Numbered from the stretch's first letter, positions 16,641 through 27,418 are shown. The stretch is DNA of 64,000 nucleotides from Methylococcus mesophilus (GCF_026247885.1 NZ_CP110921.1:1240001-1304000); one strand, 5' to 3'. The notes: a model not told the origin generated them from the letters alone. Translations and numbers: made by a program.

Positions 16641-18365
16641 TCATTCGATGGAAAACTCGCGCATCATGCCCATGTCCTCGTGCTCCAGGTTGTGGCAGTG
16701 GTACATGAAAAGGCCCTTGAAGTCCTGGAATGGCTTGATCAGACGGATACGTTCGCCGGGCATCGCCAACACGGTGTCCTTCCAGCCACTGTCGACGAAG
16801 CCATCGCGCACACTGGCATAGTCGTCCATCGTCGCATTGCTCACCGTGCGGCTGACGATCTGGAAGGACTGGCCGTGCAGATGGATGGGATGCGCCATCG
16901 ACATCATCGTGCCCATGCCGCCCTCCATGCCCCCACCGTGTCCTCCCATCATCCCCATGCCACCGCGATGTCCCATCATGCCCATCCCCATGCCGCCATG
17001 CATGCCCATGCCAGGCCCGCCTCCTTGCTCCATGCCCTCTCCCCCTCCTCCATGCCCCGAACCACCGTGGCCGTGGAATATCTCCAGCAGTTGGACGCTG
17101 CCCAGCGGAATCCGCTCGAACGGCTGCAGGTCGTCGTGGGCATACGGCCGCCGGTTGATCAGCATGGACATCGGTCCTTCGGAAATCTCCAGGGGCACCG
17201 GTTTATCCGGATTGGCGGTATCGGCCAGGGTGTAGCGGGAAACCTTCGCAAGGCGCCTCGGCAGGCTGGGGCTTTCGCTCACCCGCCGGTTCACCCGGAC
17301 CGTGAACAGCGGATAATCGCTGCCCGGCGGCAAGGCGCTGTGCATCATCTCGCCCATCATCCGCCGCGCCATCATCGGGAGAGCCCCCGAAAACGGCAGG
17401 CTCCGCATCACCAGCTGCGAACCGACACCGCGTCCGCTGAAATCCGCCCAGACGTCCAGGCGCTCGCCCGGCGCGAGCATCACATAGGGCTTGACCTCCG
17501 GCGTCTCCAACAGGCCGCCGTCGGTACCGATGACCGTCAAGGGCGTGCCGTCGTCCCAGCCCAGCTTGTAGATGCGGGCGTTCGAGCCATTCATGATCCG
17601 CAGCCGATAGGCCCGGCTCGCCACCTCGACCGCGAAGTCCGGCCGGCCGTTGACCAGGATGCGGTCGCCGTGAAACCCCATCATCCGCTCGTGCATGTGG
17701 CGGACATAGACGAGCTGGTTGTCGGCATCGAAACGCCGGTCCTGCAGCACGATGGGGATCTCGTATTCCCCCGCGGGCAGGCCCAGCGCCGCCTCCTCAT
17801 CGTCGTTCACCAGGATGCCGCCCGCCAGGCCGTGATAGACCTGCCGCCCGGTGAGCTCGTGCGGATGCGGATGATAGATATTGAGGCTCGCCCGGTTGAG
17901 CACCTCGAATTCGTAAACGAAAGTCTCTCCCGGATCCATCGCGTACATCGGGTGGCCATCCATCAGCGCCGGGACATGCATGCCGTGCCAGTGCGCGATG
18001 GTCGGCTCTGCCAGCTCGTTGCGGAAATGGATGCGCACCTTCTGCCCCTTGTGCAGACGCATGACCGGGCCCAGATAAGACCCCGGCAGGTTCGTCAACG
18101 TGCCTTCCGGGCCTTTCATCAGCCGCGCGGCGTACTGCAAAACCCGCGTCGGCTGGCCGGGCAGGATGGCCATCGAAGACTGGCGTGCCGCCAGCTCGAT
18201 TTCCACGTCCGGGACGAAAGCGGGTGATGCCTTGTTCGGGCTGAGCTTCGGACCGGCCGGCATGGTCATGGCCTGCACCCAGGCCGGCACCCCGGCGAGA
18301 GCGAACAGACCCAGACCGGTCTGACGGAGAAAACGGCGGCGTGACGCATGGATGCTGGACGGCAT
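16641..18365 (-). CDS. Tat-exported multicopper oxidase with Met/His-rich insert
   Basis: A 574-residue periplasmic multicopper oxidase (CueO/CopA-like). A twin-arginine signal (RRRFLRQTGLG) exports it folded. The copper ligands are present: HWHGMH (125-130), YHPHPH (164-169), HPIHLHG (about 492-498) and HCHNLEHEDMGMM (about 556-568), so all four coppers can bind. Between about residues 433 and 490 is an insert almost entirely Gly, Met and His, like the Met-rich segment of CueO and PcoA that collects Cu(I). The likely role is Cu(I) oxidation and detoxification, or metal or phenol oxidation. The start is supported by a strong CAGGAGGGG ribosome site. A methyltransferase and an NlpE-like gene lie upstream. 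Confidence 0.93.
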   Translation of the reverse strand: MPSSIHASRRRFLRQTGLGLFALAGVPAWVQAMTMPAGPKLSPNKASPAFVPDVEIELAARQSSMAILPGQPTRVLQYAARLMKGPEGTLTNLPGSYLGPVMRLHKGQKVRIHFRNELAEPTIAHWHGMHVPALMDGHPMYAMDPGETFVYEFEVLNRASLNIYHPHPHELTGRQVYHGLAGGILVNDDEEAALGLPAGEYEIPIVLQDRRFDADNQLVYVRHMHERMMGFHGDRILVNGRPDFAVEVASRAYRLRIMNGSNARIYKLGWDDGTPLTVIGTDGGLLETPEVKPYVMLAPGERLDVWADFSGRGVGSQLVMRSLPFSGALPMMARRMMGEMMHSALPPGSDYPLFTVRVNRRVSESPSLPRRLAKVSRYTLADTANPDKPVPLEISEGPMSMLINRRPYAHDDLQPFERIPLGSVQLLEIFHGHGGSGHGGGGEGMEQGGGPGMGMHGGMGMGMMGHRGGMGMMGGHGGGMEGGMGTMMSMAHPIHLHGQSFQIVSRTVSNATMDDYASVRDGFVDSGWKDTVLAMPGERIRLIKPFQDFKGLFMYHCHNLEHEDMGMMREFSIE

Positions 18366-18377
18366 AACCCCTCCTGT

Positions 18378-18391
18378 CGACCTTGAGGTCG
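18378..18391. promoter_or_regulatory. Palindrome upstream of the multicopper oxidase ribosome site
   Basis: CGACCTTGAGGTCG is a perfect inverted repeat with a two-base centre, directly upstream of the Shine-Dalgarno. It could be an operator or a small leader hairpin. No regulator gene adjoins it. Confidence 0.3.
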
Positions 18392-18493
18392 CTTTAGTTA
18401 TGGCGAACCTTCAGCTGCTGCGGGTACCGCCAGCCGGGAGGCTCGTGGTGGACGGACTCCCGCACGGATGGCGGACGGGATGCCCTTGGCAGC

Positions 18494-18501
18494 ATTGTAT
18501 A
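18494..18501 (-). promoter_or_regulatory. Candidate -10 element for the multicopper oxidase
   Basis: On the minus strand TATACAAT lies about 130 bases upstream of the oxidase start. A weak GTCGAT sits 17 bases before TATACA. The rest of the 18366-18598 gap shows no coding frame I can support. Confidence 0.35.
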
Positions 18502-18598
18502 TAAGTTTCCGGTGATATCGACATTCAATCGGCGGGGCCTGGTCAACGGCTTGATCCGTCGAATACCGCCGCAGAACGGCATGGCGCGCCATGGAAAC

Positions 18599-19321
18599 TC
18601 ACGGCTGCACCCGCCCGGAGAACATCGCCACGCAGCCCCGCACCGTCAGGGTATAGGAAGGAAAATGGGTCGCCAGCACTTGGCGCAGGTCGTCCTGGCT
18701 GTCATCCCGATTGCCGAACACGCCCTTGCGGTTGTAAAGCGCCATCAGCCGCCTCCCCAGCGCGTTGTGGCACACTCCCCGGCCGAGAATGGTGCTGCCG
18801 AAGATGACCCCGGATTCCGGCGCCAGCAGGGGCAGCAGATGGCCGAACACCCGCGGGCCTTTCTCCGCCAGACTGCCGGGCAGGCAATGCAGCAGGTAAT
18901 TCACCCCGATCGACGAAAACCCCGATTCGGGAAGCGAGAGGGGCTGGGTGACATCGGCCAGGCAGGTGCTGGGCCGATAACGCCGCAACCGCCGCGCGGA
19001 GGTCTGCAAGCTGTTGGGATTCACATCGAGCAGGACGATGGAGGGCCGAGCGACCGGAAAGCGGCAACGGTCGAGAAAGTAGCCGGTGCCGACGCCGACT
19101 TCCAGATGCCGCGGCGACACCCATCGGTCATAGAGATCCAGGATGCGGCGGGTGGGGCAGCGCCAGGCGAAGGTATTGGAAAGCCCCAGCACATAGACGT
19201 CGTACACCGAGAGAATCGCGCGGCCATAGAGGGCGGCGCTGGGCGGCAAGGACGGCGGATCGGGGTTTCGAGAGGCGAGCGGATCGTTCACGTGGGGCGC
19301 CGGCGCTGTGGAAGAACGCAC
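18599..19321 (-). CDS. Class I SAM-dependent methyltransferase
   Basis: A protein of up to 240 residues with the S-adenosylmethionine site of class I methyltransferases: motif I HLEVGVGTGYFLDRC (about 71-85), an acidic residue at the end of strand 2 (IVLLDVNPNSLQ), and ADVTQPL and GVNYLLHCLPG for motifs II-IV. The substrate cannot be inferred. The listed start is a GTG with no clear ribosome site; an in-frame GTG at 19291 is equally possible and the first 30 residues look unstructured. It is the gene upstream of the multicopper oxidase and divergent from the NlpE-like gene. Confidence 0.75.
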   Translation of the reverse strand: MRSSTAPAPHVNDPLASRNPDPPSLPPSAALYGRAILSVYDVYVLGLSNTFAWRCPTRRILDLYDRWVSPRHLEVGVGTGYFLDRCRFPVARPSIVLLDVNPNSLQTSARRLRRYRPSTCLADVTQPLSLPESGFSSIGVNYLLHCLPGSLAEKGPRVFGHLLPLLAPESGVIFGSTILGRGVCHNALGRRLMALYNRKGVFGNRDDSQDDLRQVLATHFPSYTLTVRGCVAMFSGRVQP

Positions 19322-19624
19322 AATCTATTCGTCCTCGCCGCCCTCAACAAGACCTGGGCAGAGACTGGCGGGGCGCGGCCGGAGCAGCGAGGACCGGAGA
19401 ACGAAGTCCAGGATTCAGGTCGTTCCGATCGCTCGAGAAAGCCGTGTCGATTCACGGCGTCCCTCCCCCTCGCACATGTGGGCCGATGCAAACAAGCGCC
19501 GACAGATGTGCCCCAGAGGGAGGAGTCTGTGTAAAAATTCAGACTTGGCGTGCGTGGCTTGGCCTTGCGCGGGCTTCGGTCCGCGACGCCCGCCGCAGAC
19601 TGAACAGACATTACAGAAACTCCT
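19322..19624. other. Intergenic region between divergent methyltransferase and NlpE-like genes
   Basis: About 300 bases must hold the promoters of both divergent genes. I see no coding frame worth calling. A GC hairpin-like stretch (about 19566-19585) and an AT patch (TGTGTAAAAATTC near 19528) are the only local features; no strong -10/-35 pair stands out. Confidence 0.4.
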
Positions 19625-20161
19625 ATGCAGACATCGAACGGAAAAATGATCAAGCAGGCGTCCTTCCTCATCTTCAGTGCGCTGCTGGGCGCGGTCCCGC
19701 CCGCCTCGGCGGAAAGCGACAAAGAGCTCCAGGAAAAAGCCCTCAAGGCACGCGAACTGGGCCAGCAAGGCGCCATGGACCATTCGGCGCATGCCGCCGA
19801 GGAAGCGGCTGGCAAATTCCGCGGCGTCTTCTACGGCTACCTGCCCTGCCATGAAGAAAATTGCGACGGCCTGAAAATGACGCTGTCCTTGAACGACAAG
19901 GACCGATATCTCCTGGTGATCCAGCCCGCGAAGCCGCAAAATCGGGAATCCTTCGAAAAAGGCAAATACCGGTGGGACGACAAGAACGGCATCGTCCTGC
20001 TGACCCCCAACAAGGAAGCTCCGCCGCGCCGGCTGGCCATCAAGGATGAAGGCACCCTGGTCTATCTCGCCAGCGACGGCAAGCCGCTGCCCGGCGACCA
20101 GGACCGGTATAGGCTGGAGCGGAGCGACAAGGCCGGCAACCGGGAAATGCACATTCATTGA
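19625..20161 (+). CDS. NlpE N-terminal-domain-like envelope protein
   Basis: A 178-residue exported protein. A signal peptide ends about residue 29 (PPASA), a short charged helix with DHSAH follows, and then a small beta-barrel like the N-terminal domain of NlpE: FRGVFYGYLPC, a second cysteine four residues on, DGLKMTLSL and YLLVIQP. NlpE reports copper stress and surface contact to the Cpx system in enteric bacteria. The usual CxxC pair here has a CHEENC spacing, and no lipobox cysteine is present, so it is probably periplasmic. An in-frame ATG at 19646 is an alternative start. The oxidase two genes away suggests a shared copper or envelope role. Confidence 0.68.
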   Translation: MQTSNGKMIKQASFLIFSALLGAVPPASAESDKELQEKALKARELGQQGAMDHSAHAAEEAAGKFRGVFYGYLPCHEENCDGLKMTLSLNDKDRYLLVIQPAKPQNRESFEKGKYRWDDKNGIVLLTPNKEAPPRRLAIKDEGTLVYLASDGKPLPGDQDRYRLERSDKAGNREMHIH

Positions 20162-20259
20162 TGATTCCGCGAACACCGCCTTCTGGCGAAATCCTGCTGA
20201 CTTGCGCCGCCATATCCCGATAAAATAAGGGATTTTCCAACCGCCCAACGACTCCCCCC

Positions 20260-22011
20260 ATGCGCACCTCCCAGTTCCCCCTGAGCACCCTGAAGGAAAC
20301 CCCGTCCGACGCCGAGATCGTCAGCCATCAGCTCATGCTGCGCGCCGGCCTGATCCGGAAGCTGGCGGCGGGCCTCTACACCTGGCTGCCGCTGGGATTG
20401 AAGGTGTTGCGCAAGGTCGAGCGGGTGGTGCGCGAGGAGATGGACCGGGCCGGGGCGTTGGAAGTGCTCATGCCGGTGGTGCAGCCGGCCGAGCTGTGGC
20501 AGGAGTCGGGGCGCTGGGAACAGTACGGACCGGAGCTGGCGCGTTTGAACGACCGCCACGACCGGGCGTTCTGCCTCGGACCGACCCATGAGGAAATCAT
20601 CACCGATCTGGCCCGCAACGAACTGAAGAGCTACAAGCAGCTCCCGGTCAATTTCTACCAGATCCAGACCAAGTTCCGCGACGAGATCCGGCCGCGCTTC
20701 GGGGTGATGCGGGCGCGCGAATTCCTCATGAAGGACGCCTACTCCTTTCATCTGGACAACGAGTCGCTGGCCCAGACCTACGACGCCATGTATCTGGCCT
20801 ACAGCAACATCTTCAGCCGCCTGGGGCTGAAATTCCGCCCGGTCCTGGCCGACACCGGCGCCATCGGCGGCAGCCATTCGCACGAGTTCCATGTGCTGGC
20901 CGACTCCGGCGAGGATGCCATCGCCTTCTCCACGGGCAGCGATTACGCCGCCAACATCGAGCAGGCTGAGGCCGTGGCTCCTGCAACGCCACGCACGGCT
21001 CCAGCCGCCGAGCTGCTCAGGGTCGAGACGCCGGGCAAGAAGACCATCGCCGAGGTGAGCGAATTCCTGGGCGTTCCGGCCGAGCGCATCCTCAAGACCA
21101 TCGCGGTCATGCAGACCATCGTCGATGCCGACGGCCTGGACCGCGACGTGTTCGTGAAAGTCCTGCTGCGGGGCGACCACGAGCTGAACGAGATCAAGCT
21201 GGGCAAGGTGCTGGGCAAGTTCCGCTTCGCCAGCGAGGACGAGATCGAGCGCCACATGGGCTGCCGCCCCGGTTACATCGGCCCGCTGAACCTGCCGGCC
21301 GAGGCCGCTTTCGGCCCAGCCTATGCCGACCGCGCCGTGGCCGCGATGAGCGACTTCGTCTGCGGCGCCAACGAGGCCGGCTACCACTTCTCCGGCGTCA
21401 ACTGGGAGCGCGATCTGCCGCTCCCGCAGGACGAGTATCTGCGCGACCTCCGCAACGTGGTCGAGGGCGACCCCAGCCCGGACGGCTTAGGAACCTTGAG
21501 CATCGCCCGCGGCATCGAGGTCGGCCACATCTTCCAGCTCGGCACCAAGTACAGCGCGGCGCTGAACGCCACCGTGCTCAACGAGGAAGGCCGCAGCCAG
21601 GTCATGGTGATGGGCTGCTACGGCATCGGCGTATCGCGGGTGGTCGCGGCGGCGATCGAGCAGAACCACGACGAGCGCGGCATCCTATGGCCGGAAGCCC
21701 TGGCGCCGTTTCAGGTCGCGCTGTGCCCGATCAACATGCAGACCTCCGAACGCGTGCAGGCCGCCGCAGACCGGCTCTACGCCGATCTCATGGCCGCCGG
21801 CTTTGAGGTGCTGTACGACGACCGCAAGGCCCGCCCCGGCGTGATGTTCGCCGACATGGAGCTGATCGGTATTCCGCATCGCATCGTCGTCAGCGAGCGC
21901 GGGCTGGATGCCGGCACCCTGGAATACAAGGGACGCAGAGACGCAGACAGCCAGCAGATCGGGATCGACGGCGTTGTCGAATTCCTCTGGAGCCGTTCGG
22001 AAACCCGGTAA
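20260..22011 (+). CDS. proS: Prolyl-tRNA synthetase
   Basis: A 583-residue class II synthetase that charges tRNA-Pro. It shows class II motifs: [17 protein letters not shown] and the following helix (motif 1), [21 protein letters not shown] (motif 2) and [13 protein letters not shown] (motif 3). Between motifs 2 and 3 lies the YbaK-like editing domain (about residues 230-390) that removes mis-charged Ala. The C-terminal anticodon domain ends near WSRSETR. Length equals bacterial-type ProRS (about 570-585). Confidence 0.97.
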   Translation: MRTSQFPLSTLKETPSDAEIVSHQLMLRAGLIRKLAAGLYTWLPLGLKVLRKVERVVREEMDRAGALEVLMPVVQPAELWQESGRWEQYGPELARLNDRHDRAFCLGPTHEEIITDLARNELKSYKQLPVNFYQIQTKFRDEIRPRFGVMRAREFLMKDAYSFHLDNESLAQTYDAMYLAYSNIFSRLGLKFRPVLADTGAIGGSHSHEFHVLADSGEDAIAFSTGSDYAANIEQAEAVAPATPRTAPAAELLRVETPGKKTIAEVSEFLGVPAERILKTIAVMQTIVDADGLDRDVFVKVLLRGDHELNEIKLGKVLGKFRFASEDEIERHMGCRPGYIGPLNLPAEAAFGPAYADRAVAAMSDFVCGANEAGYHFSGVNWERDLPLPQDEYLRDLRNVVEGDPSPDGLGTLSIARGIEVGHIFQLGTKYSAALNATVLNEEGRSQVMVMGCYGIGVSRVVAAAIEQNHDERGILWPEALAPFQVALCPINMQTSERVQAAADRLYADLMAAGFEVLYDDRKARPGVMFADMELIGIPHRIVVSERGLDAGTLEYKGRRDADSQQIGIDGVVEFLWSRSETR

Positions 22012-22068
22012 GCATCGGCCGCATTCGTATAGAATGCCTACGCTTGGCCCACGACTCTTAGAAATCCT

Positions 22069-22632
22069 GTGGAAAATTTTCACGGTACAACCATCGTCTC
22101 CGTCCGCCGGGGCAATCAGGTGGTGATCGGCGGCGACGGCCAGGTCACGCTCGGCAACACGGTGATGAAGGGCAATGCCCGCAAGGTGCGGCGCCTCTAT
22201 AACGGGCGCGTCATCGCCGGGTTTGCCGGCGCCACGGCAGACGCCTTCACCCTGTTCGAGCGCTTCGAAAACCAGCTGGAAAAGCATCGCGGCAACCTCA
22301 CCAAGGCCGCAGTGGAACTGGTCAAGGACTGGCGCACCGACCGCATGCTGCGCCGGCTGGAGGCCTTGCTGGCCATCGCCGACGACAAGGCCTCGCTCAT
22401 CATTTCCGGCAATGGCGACGTGATCGAGCCGGAGAACGGCCTGATCGCCATCGGCTCGGGCGGCCCGTTTGCCCAGTCGGCGGCCCGCGCCCTGCTCGAA
22501 AACACCGAGCTGAGCGCCCGCGACATCGTCGAACGCTCGCTCAACATCGCGGCCGACATCTGCATCTACACCAACCGCAATCTGACCATCGAAGAACTCG
22601 AGATCGCGCAGAATTCCAGTACCCCAGCATGA
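22069..22632 (+). CDS. hslV: HslV peptidase subunit of the HslUV protease
   Basis: A 187-residue proteasome-like threonine peptidase. The mature chain should begin at the first Thr of GTTIVSVRR, preceded by a six-residue propeptide rather than the usual Met alone. [20 protein letters not shown] and [14 protein letters not shown] are typical. The start is GTG at 22069; an overlapping ATG at 22034 is out of frame. It forms the HslUV complex with the adjacent AAA+ unfoldase and overlaps it by four bases. Confidence 0.96.
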   Translation: MENFHGTTIVSVRRGNQVVIGGDGQVTLGNTVMKGNARKVRRLYNGRVIAGFAGATADAFTLFERFENQLEKHRGNLTKAAVELVKDWRTDRMLRRLEALLAIADDKASLIISGNGDVIEPENGLIAIGSGGPFAQSAARALLENTELSARDIVERSLNIAADICIYTNRNLTIEELEIAQNSSTPA

Positions 22633-23951
22633 GCCAGATGACTCCCCGCGAAATCGTCCACGAGCTGGACAAGCACATCGTCGGCCAGGCCGATGCCAAG
22701 CGCGCCGTCGCCATCGCGCTGCGCAACCGCTGGCGCCGGGCCAACATCGGCCAGCCGCTGAGGGACGAGATCACTCCCAAGAACATCCTGATGATCGGCC
22801 CGACCGGCGTCGGCAAGACCGAGATCGCCCGCCGCCTGGCCCGGCTGGCCAACGCGCCGTTCATCAAGATCGAGGCGACCAAGTTCACTGAAGTCGGCTA
22901 CGTCGGCCGCGACGTCGAGTCCATCATCCGCGACCTGATCGACGCGGCGATCAAGATGACCCGCCAGGCCGAAATGGCGAAGGTGCAGAGCCGGGCCGAG
23001 GCCGCCGCCGAAGAGCGCGTGCTCGACGTGCTGGTGCCGCACGCCAGCACCTGGAACGCCGACGAGGAGGGCGATTCGCCGGCGCGGCAGAAATTCCGGC
23101 TGAAGCTGCGCAGCGGCGAACTGGACGACAAGGAGATCGAAATCGACGTCTCGGCCGCCCCGATCGGCGTGGAGATCATGGCGCCGCCCGGCCTCGAAGA
23201 AATGAGCAGCCAGTTGCAGAACCTGTTCCAGAACATGCAGTCGGGGCGCACGAAGAGCCGCAAGCTGCGGGTCGGGGATGCGCTCAAGCTCCTTAAGGAA
23301 GAAGAGGCGGGGAAAATGGTCAACGAGGAGGAGATCAAGCTGCGGGCCGTCCAGGCGGTGGAGCAGAACGGCATCGTCTTCCTCGACGAGTTGGACAAGA
23401 TCTGCAAGCGCGGCGAATACGGCGGTCCGGACATTTCCCGCGAAGGCGTGCAGCGCGACTTGCTGCCGCTGGTCGAAGGCAGCACCGTCAGCACCAAGTA
23501 CGGCGCCATCCGCACCGACCATATCCTGTTCATCGCTTCCGGAGCCTTCCATCTGGCCAAGCCGTCCGATCTGATCCCGGAGCTGCAGGGGCGGTTCCCG
23601 ATCCGGGTGGAGCTGAATCCGCTGTCGGCCGACGACTTCGTGCGCATCCTCACCGAGCCGGACGCCTCGCTGACCGCGCAATACACCGCCTTGCTGGCGA
23701 CCGAAGGCGTCAACCTGGAATTCGCCGACAGCGCCATCCGCCGTATCGCCCAGATCAGCTGGGAGGTGAACGAGCGCACCGAGAACATCGGCGCCCGCCG
23801 GCTGCACACGGTGCTGGAGCGCCTGCTGGAAGAAATCTCCTTCGACGCGCCGGACCGCGCGGGCAACAGCATCACGATCGACGCAGCCTACGTCGACGCC
23901 CACCTGGGCTCCCTGGCTCAGGACGAAGACCTCAGCCGCTACATTCTGTGA
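22629..23951 (+). CDS. hslU: HslU ATPase subunit of the HslUV protease
   Basis: A 440-residue AAA+ unfoldase that feeds substrates to HslV. It has [16 protein letters not shown] at the N-terminus, Walker [16 protein letters not shown], the pore motif GYVGRD, an intermediate domain with a charged variable insert (about 110-240), Walker [11 protein letters not shown] and the C-terminal ending SRYIL that inserts into HslV. Overlap with hslV (ATGA) indicates coupled synthesis. Confidence 0.97.
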   Translation: MSQMTPREIVHELDKHIVGQADAKRAVAIALRNRWRRANIGQPLRDEITPKNILMIGPTGVGKTEIARRLARLANAPFIKIEATKFTEVGYVGRDVESIIRDLIDAAIKMTRQAEMAKVQSRAEAAAEERVLDVLVPHASTWNADEEGDSPARQKFRLKLRSGELDDKEIEIDVSAAPIGVEIMAPPGLEEMSSQLQNLFQNMQSGRTKSRKLRVGDALKLLKEEEAGKMVNEEEIKLRAVQAVEQNGIVFLDELDKICKRGEYGGPDISREGVQRDLLPLVEGSTVSTKYGAIRTDHILFIASGAFHLAKPSDLIPELQGRFPIRVELNPLSADDFVRILTEPDASLTAQYTALLATEGVNLEFADSAIRRIAQISWEVNERTENIGARRLHTVLERLLEEISFDAPDRAGNSITIDAAYVDAHLGSLAQDEDLSRYIL

Positions 23952-24319
23952 CCATGAGCGATCCGACACCCTTAGCCATCACCCTGCACCGGGAGAGCCG
24001 GGTGCTCGAGGTATCCTTCGACGACGGCAGCCGCTTCGAACTGCCTTGCGAATACCTGCGCGTGTATTCGCCCTCGGCGGAAGTGCGCGGCCACGGTCCC
24101 GGGCAGGAAACCCTGCAGCTGGACAAGGAAGAAGTGACCATCACGGCCATCGATCCGGTCGGCAACTACGGCATCAAGCCGACCTTCAGCGACGGCCACG
24201 ACACCGGCATCTATACCTGGAAGCTGCTCTACGACCTCGGCCGGCACTACACCGCCCTATGGCACGAGTACCTCGGCAAAGTCTCGGCGGCGGGTTGCAG
24301 CCGCAAAGCCGGCCACTGA
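23948..24319 (+). CDS. DUF971 protein (gamma-butyrobetaine hydroxylase N-terminal-like)
   Basis: A protein of about 121-123 residues made of one DUF971 domain ([54 protein letters not shown]). The domain also forms the N-terminus of gamma-butyrobetaine hydroxylases; free-standing copies are linked to iron-sulphur or metal handling, without an agreed function. A GTG at 23948 overlaps the hslU stop; ATG at 23954 is the alternative. hslVU followed by a DUF971 gene is also found in Pseudomonas. Confidence 0.85.
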   Translation: MTMSDPTPLAITLHRESRVLEVSFDDGSRFELPCEYLRVYSPSAEVRGHGPGQETLQLDKEEVTITAIDPVGNYGIKPTFSDGHDTGIYTWKLLYDLGRHYTALWHEYLGKVSAAGCSRKAGH

Positions 24320-24351
24320 CCTAACGCCTTCCGCCATTTTCGAGAACACTC

Positions 24352-25098
24352 ATGAGCGACAATACCACCCACTTCGGCTTCCGCACCGTGCCCGAGGGCG
24401 ACAAAGCGAGCATGGTCCGCGCCGTGTTCGACTCCGTCGCCGGCAAGTACGACGTCATGAACGATCTGATGTCGATGGGCGTCCACCGGATATGGAAACG
24501 GATCGCGGTCGATCTGGCACATGTCCGCTACGGCGAGAAGGTGCTGGACCTGGCCGGCGGCACCGGCGACCTGACGGCCCTGTTCCGCAAGCGCGTCGGC
24601 GCCAAGGGATTCGTGGTGCTGTCCGACATCAACGCGGAAATGCTGGGGCGCGGCCGCGACCGCATCATCGACGAAGGCATAGCCGAATCGGTGGCTTACG
24701 CCCAGATCGACGCGGAAAAACTGCCCTTTCCTGACAACAGCTTCGACTGTATCAGCATCGGCTTCGGCCTGCGCAACGTCACCCACAAGGACGAAGCCTT
24801 GAAATCCATGCACCGCGCCCTGAAGCCGGGGGGACGGGTCATCGTGCTGGAATTCTCCGAGGTCCACAACGAACTGCTCAAGAAGGCCTACGACCTGTAC
24901 TCGTTCAAGGTGCTGCCGTTCCTGGGCAAGCTCGTCGCGAACGACAGCGAGAGCTACCGCTACCTGGCCGAATCGATCCGCATGCACCCCAACCAGGAAA
25001 AACTCAAGGCCATGATGCAGCAGGCCGGCTTCGAGCGCTGCGAATACTTCGACCTGATGCAGGGCATCGTCGCCGTGCACCGGGGCTACAAGCTCTGA
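24352..25098 (+). CDS. ubiE: Ubiquinone/menaquinone biosynthesis C-methyltransferase
   Basis: A 248-residue SAM-dependent methyltransferase that adds the C-methyl group to the quinone ring. Signatures are [18 protein letters not shown], motif [36 protein letters not shown] (UbiE signature) and RVIVLEFSE. The C-terminus ends VAVHRGYKL, as in E. coli. It heads the ubiE-ubiJ-ubiB group, two bases before ubiJ. Confidence 0.97.
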   Translation: MSDNTTHFGFRTVPEGDKASMVRAVFDSVAGKYDVMNDLMSMGVHRIWKRIAVDLAHVRYGEKVLDLAGGTGDLTALFRKRVGAKGFVVLSDINAEMLGRGRDRIIDEGIAESVAYAQIDAEKLPFPDNSFDCISIGFGLRNVTHKDEALKSMHRALKPGGRVIVLEFSEVHNELLKKAYDLYSFKVLPFLGKLVANDSESYRYLAESIRMHPNQEKLKAMMQQAGFERCEYFDLMQGIVAVHRGYKL

Positions 25099-25100
25099 GC

Positions 25101-25763
25101 ATGGCCCGGACCCTGAAACTCCTGTTCGCGGCCGCCTTGAGCGGCGCCCTGGAGAAGGCCTTGTCGCGCTATGTTGCCTTGGGTACCTCGAGCCGCATGC
25201 GGCTGGAGGCACTCGCCGGCAAATCCGTTGCTTTGGTGCTGACGCCCCCCGGCATCGGCCTCTTGTTCTGCCCCACCCCCGACGGCATCCAGGTGCTGCG
25301 GGAAAGCACGGCCACGCCCGACGCCGTGATCGCAGGCTCCCCCCTGACTCTGGCGCGGATGGCGTTAAGCCGGGACAAGATCGGCCCCGGCACCGCCGGA
25401 TCGCTGGTGCTGGAGGGCGATACCGAGACCGCGCGGAAGTTTTCCGAATTATTGAAAGACCTCGATATCCCCTGGGAGGCGATCATCGGACGCTATCTGG
25501 GACCACCGGCGGCCAGGGAAATCGCCGGCGCGGGGCAGACGCTCCAGAGCTGGAGCGCCGACGTCGGCACCAGCGTGCGCCTGGACCTCCGCGAACTGCT
25601 GCAGGAGGAGACCCGGATCGTACCCGCCGGCCCCGAGGCCGATGCCATGTACACGGCGGTCGACCAGTTGCGCGACGGCATCGCACGGTTGGAAACCCGG
25701 CTTGCCCGTCTCGAAAAAACGCTGCCTGCCGCCCCCCGCAACCTTCAGCCGAAAACGCCGTGA
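25101..25763 (+). CDS. ubiJ: Ubiquinone biosynthesis accessory factor UbiJ
   Basis: A 220-residue protein with an SCP2-type lipid-binding domain (about residues 10-110; [11 protein letters not shown] and [21 protein letters not shown]) and a C-terminal helical, charged segment ([23 protein letters not shown]) likely to form a coiled coil. UbiJ holds polyprenylated intermediates and organises the Ubi metabolon. Sequence is only loosely conserved in this family; the position between ubiE and ubiB is the main support. It overlaps ubiB by four bases. Confidence 0.88.
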   Translation: MARTLKLLFAAALSGALEKALSRYVALGTSSRMRLEALAGKSVALVLTPPGIGLLFCPTPDGIQVLRESTATPDAVIAGSPLTLARMALSRDKIGPGTAGSLVLEGDTETARKFSELLKDLDIPWEAIIGRYLGPPAAREIAGAGQTLQSWSADVGTSVRLDLRELLQEETRIVPAGPEADAMYTAVDQLRDGIARLETRLARLEKTLPAAPRNLQPKTP

Positions 25764-27388
25764 TCCCGATCCGACTCGTCAGCCGCTTATTGCACATCCA
25801 GCAGGTCCTGGTCCGCCATGGGCTCGACGAACTGGTCGAAGCCACCCATCTGTATCGCCCGTTGCGCTACGCCGCCCGGTTCCCCGCGGGGCTGCGCGCT
25901 CGCAACCTCGAAGCGCCGCGCGCCGCGCGCATCCGCCAGGCACTGGAGGAACTGGGACCGATTTTCGTCAAGTTCGGCCAGACCCTGTCTACCCGCCGGG
26001 ACCTGCTGCCCGACGACATAGGCGAGGAACTGGTCAAGCTGCAGGACCGCGTGCCCCCGTTTCCCGGCACCGAGGCCCGCCGGACGGTCGAATCTGCGCT
26101 GGGCCAGTCGGTCGGGACGCTGTTCCGGTCCTTCGACGAGGAGCCGCTGGCTTCGGCGTCGGTCGCCCAGGTCCATGCCGCCCGGCTGCACAGCGGCGAA
26201 GAGGTCGTGGTCAAGGTGCTGCGGCCCGGCGTCCAGGCACGGATCGAGGCCGACATCGAACTTCTCTATGCCCTGGCAGGCATGGCGCACCGGTTCTGGC
26301 CGGATGCCCGGCGGCTCCGCCCGGCGGAAGTGGTGGCCGAATTCGAAAAGACGATCCTCGACGAGCTGGACCTGGTGCGGGAGGCAGCCAATGCCGCCGA
26401 GATCCGGCGCCGCTTCGAGACTTCCGAGATTCTCTACATCCCCAAGATCTACTGGGACTACACCCGCCGCGACGTGATGGTGATGGAGCGCATCTCCGGC
26501 ATTCCCATCGGCGACGTCGCCCAGCTCAGGCGTGAAGGTGTCGACCTCAAGCTGCTGGCCGAACGCGGCGTGGAAATCTTTTTCACCCAGGTGTTCCGCG
26601 ACAGCTTCTTCCATGCCGACATGCATCCCGGCAACATCTTCGCCACCCCGGACGCCCGCTACATCGCGGTCGACTTCGGCATCGTCGGCAGCATCTCCAA
26701 GGCCGACCAGTACTACGTGGCCGAGAATTTCCTGGCTTTTTTCAACCGGGACTACCGCCGCGTCGCCGAGATGCACGTCGAGTCCGGCTGGGTGCCGCGC
26801 ACCACCCGGGTCGAGGAATTCGAATCGGCCATCCGCAGCGTCAGCGAACCGATCTTCGAAAAGCCGCTGAAGGAAATCTCCTACGGCCAGGTGCTGCTGC
26901 GGCTGTTCCAGGTGGCACGGCGCTTCGACATGGAAGTGCAGCCGCAACTGGTGCTGCTGCAGAAGACTCTGCTCAACATCGAAGGCTTAGGACGCGAACT
27001 CTACCCCGAACTCGACCTCTGGCAGACCGCCAAGCCTTTCCTCGAACACTGGTTCCAGGAAGACAGGGGACCGAAGTCCGCGGTCAAGAAGCTGGGCGCC
27101 AAGCTGCCGGAATGGGCCCAGCAGTGGCCGGAAGTGCCGGGCCTGGGCTACCAGGCGCTGGACCGCGCGGTCAACGGCAGGCTCGAACTCAGCATCCGCT
27201 CGGACGAACTGCGCGCCCTGAGCCGGGAAGTCCGCCAGGGGCAGCGCCGCATCCTGGGCGGCATCGGCGGCGGCTCGCTGATCCTGAGCGCCGCCATCCT
27301 GGGCACCACCTTCGCCCAATCGGCACTGGTCTGGCTGCTGGCAGCCCTCGGCTTAGGCCTGTTCGCCTACGCCTGGACCCTGCGCTGA
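25760..27388 (+). CDS. ubiB: Ubiquinone biosynthesis ATPase/kinase-like protein UbiB
   Basis: A 542-residue ABC1/ADCK family member needed for ubiquinone synthesis, acting as an ATPase. It has the diagnostic KxGQ motif ([17 protein letters not shown]), the alanine-rich loop [20 protein letters not shown], ExD motif [27 protein letters not shown] and VDFGIVGSI. Two membrane helices close the protein (about 492-540). The start is a GTG overlapping the ubiJ stop. Confidence 0.96.
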   Translation: MIPIRLVSRLLHIQQVLVRHGLDELVEATHLYRPLRYAARFPAGLRARNLEAPRAARIRQALEELGPIFVKFGQTLSTRRDLLPDDIGEELVKLQDRVPPFPGTEARRTVESALGQSVGTLFRSFDEEPLASASVAQVHAARLHSGEEVVVKVLRPGVQARIEADIELLYALAGMAHRFWPDARRLRPAEVVAEFEKTILDELDLVREAANAAEIRRRFETSEILYIPKIYWDYTRRDVMVMERISGIPIGDVAQLRREGVDLKLLAERGVEIFFTQVFRDSFFHADMHPGNIFATPDARYIAVDFGIVGSISKADQYYVAENFLAFFNRDYRRVAEMHVESGWVPRTTRVEEFESAIRSVSEPIFEKPLKEISYGQVLLRLFQVARRFDMEVQPQLVLLQKTLLNIEGLGRELYPELDLWQTAKPFLEHWFQEDRGPKSAVKKLGAKLPEWAQQWPEVPGLGYQALDRAVNGRLELSIRSDELRALSREVRQGQRRILGGIGGGSLILSAAILGTTFAQSALVWLLAALGLGLFAYAWTLR

Positions 27389-27418
27389 AACGGTGCAAGC
27401 GACTCGCGCGATGTCTGT

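Noticed and set aside
16533-18227. A 564-codon plus-strand frame opposite the multicopper oxidase
   Set aside because: The His/Arg/Pro-rich product is the mirror of the oxidase's Met/Gly-rich codons; the oxidase has all copper motifs in the other direction.
20155-21387. A 410-codon minus-strand frame opposite proS
   Set aside because: Shadow of the GC-rich proS codons; composition biased and no motif.
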